Part shown: one piece after another, positions 33,528 through 33,844 of the stretch
Layout: each line of letters begins with the position of its first letter
Numbering within the stretch: position 1 is the stretch's first letter
Assembly: GCF_010692555.1 (NCBI RefSeq)
Contig: NZ_JAAHHG010000006.1
Coordinates: 54,664-88,507 of the forward strand
Length of the DNA: 33,844 bases
Origin: Okeania sp. SIO3B5
GTDB taxonomy: Bacteria > Cyanobacteriota > Cyanobacteriia > Cyanobacteriales > Microcoleaceae
Direction: 5' to 3'
Notes under the pieces: model-generated
The model's input: only the letters and a program-made list of their open reading frames with translations
What the model was told of the DNA's origin: nothing
Database searches by the model: none
Made by a program: the position numbers and the translations under genes

Positions 33528-33844
33528 GGGCTTGCCGATCTAATAGACATCTCCAATAATAAAAAATTAAATCAATTATGCTACATAAATTGTCAATTAT
33601 TCCCCTCCAGGGAGGGGGAGGGGCGAGGGGTGGGTTCCCTACTCCCTACTCCCTACTCCCTACTCCCTCTTTTCTGGAGATGTCTAATATCAAAGCATTG
33701 ACTGATATTGGTTGTAGTAGACTGACACGCCTAAAAATGTAGGTTGGGTTGAACGGCAGTGTTAGCGTAGCTTCCCGAAGGGAAACCCAACAAAACCTTA
33801 CTAATGTTGGGTTTATCCTAACGGATAAGCTCCGAAGATCGTCC
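33528..33844. repeat. MITE-B fragment split by MITE-A, then MITE-H-like sequence
   Basis: A MITE-B left end (GGGCTTGCCGATCTAAT at 33528) is interrupted at AAT by a full MITE-A (33545-33685, containing (CTACTCC)n). It resumes as ATCAAAGCATTGACTGATAT, which matches MITE-B copy 3 in reverse. From about 33714 an AGGTTGGGTTGAACGG segment related to MITE-H follows, with GTAGCTTCCCGAAGGGAA. No gene is present in 32954-33844. Confidence 0.7.

Overview
The window comes from a filamentous cyanobacterium. It carries a form IB RuBisCO operon (rbcL-rbcX-rbcS), a Ycf23 (DUF561) gene, many HIP1-type GCGATCGC octamers, short heptameric tandem repeats and an unusually dense load of small inverted-repeat elements. 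The AT-rich, repeat-filled spacers resemble large-genome Oscillatoriales or Coleofasciculales, but the species cannot be fixed from sequence reading. No tRNA, rRNA or CRISPR array was seen.

Layout. 1-1300: a frameshifted IS200/IS605 tnpB that interrupts a small SAM methyltransferase gene. 1300-7900: a metabolic cluster of a DapL-like aminotransferase (coupled to a GNAT gene and the broken methyltransferase), a GhrA-type 2-hydroxyacid dehydrogenase, a class II aldolase/adducin-family protein lacking the aldolase glutamate, and a 608-residue protein with two SAM-methyltransferase domains, the first resembling histamine N-methyltransferase. 5.3-6.1 and 7.9-9.0 kb: nested small elements that touch the start and stop codons of the double methyltransferase. 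9.3-11.8 kb: rbcL-rbcX-rbcS on the minus strand with a hairpin terminator. 12.8-14.7 kb: a zinc-ribbon membrane Ser/Thr kinase. 14.8-16.1 kb: HicB-like genes and a tnpB remnant. 16.2-19.0 kb: a HopA1-family protein and an aminoglycoside-phosphotransferase-like kinase, the pair that forms class V lanthipeptide synthetases. 20.2-23.6 kb: a small exported protein, a cytosine-deaminase-like amidohydrolase and ycf23. 23.8-29.5 kb: a Cas4/AddB-like nuclease, a possible DUF4384-like protein, a VapBC pair and a large TPR-CHAT protease. 29.9-33.0 kb: an unknown protein, a YaaW-family protein and a renalase-like flavoprotein. The last 0.9 kb is nested repeats.

How the genes may work together. The most interesting reading is that 2.3-7.9 kb encodes transamination, 2-oxoacid reduction, methylation and oxidative decarboxylation. 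That is the step order of the methionine transamination route to dimethylsulfoniopropionate (DMSP). I recall a bifunctional DMSP enzyme (DsyGD) being reported from some filamentous cyanobacteria, so the double methyltransferase may be that enzyme or a relative; this is inference. The second candidate system is the kinase plus HopA1 pair (class V lanthipeptide type), for which no precursor peptide was found here. The third is the CHAT protease neighbourhood. The small elements are informative too: an empty and a filled copy of one repeat show directly that one element family makes a 6-bp target duplication.
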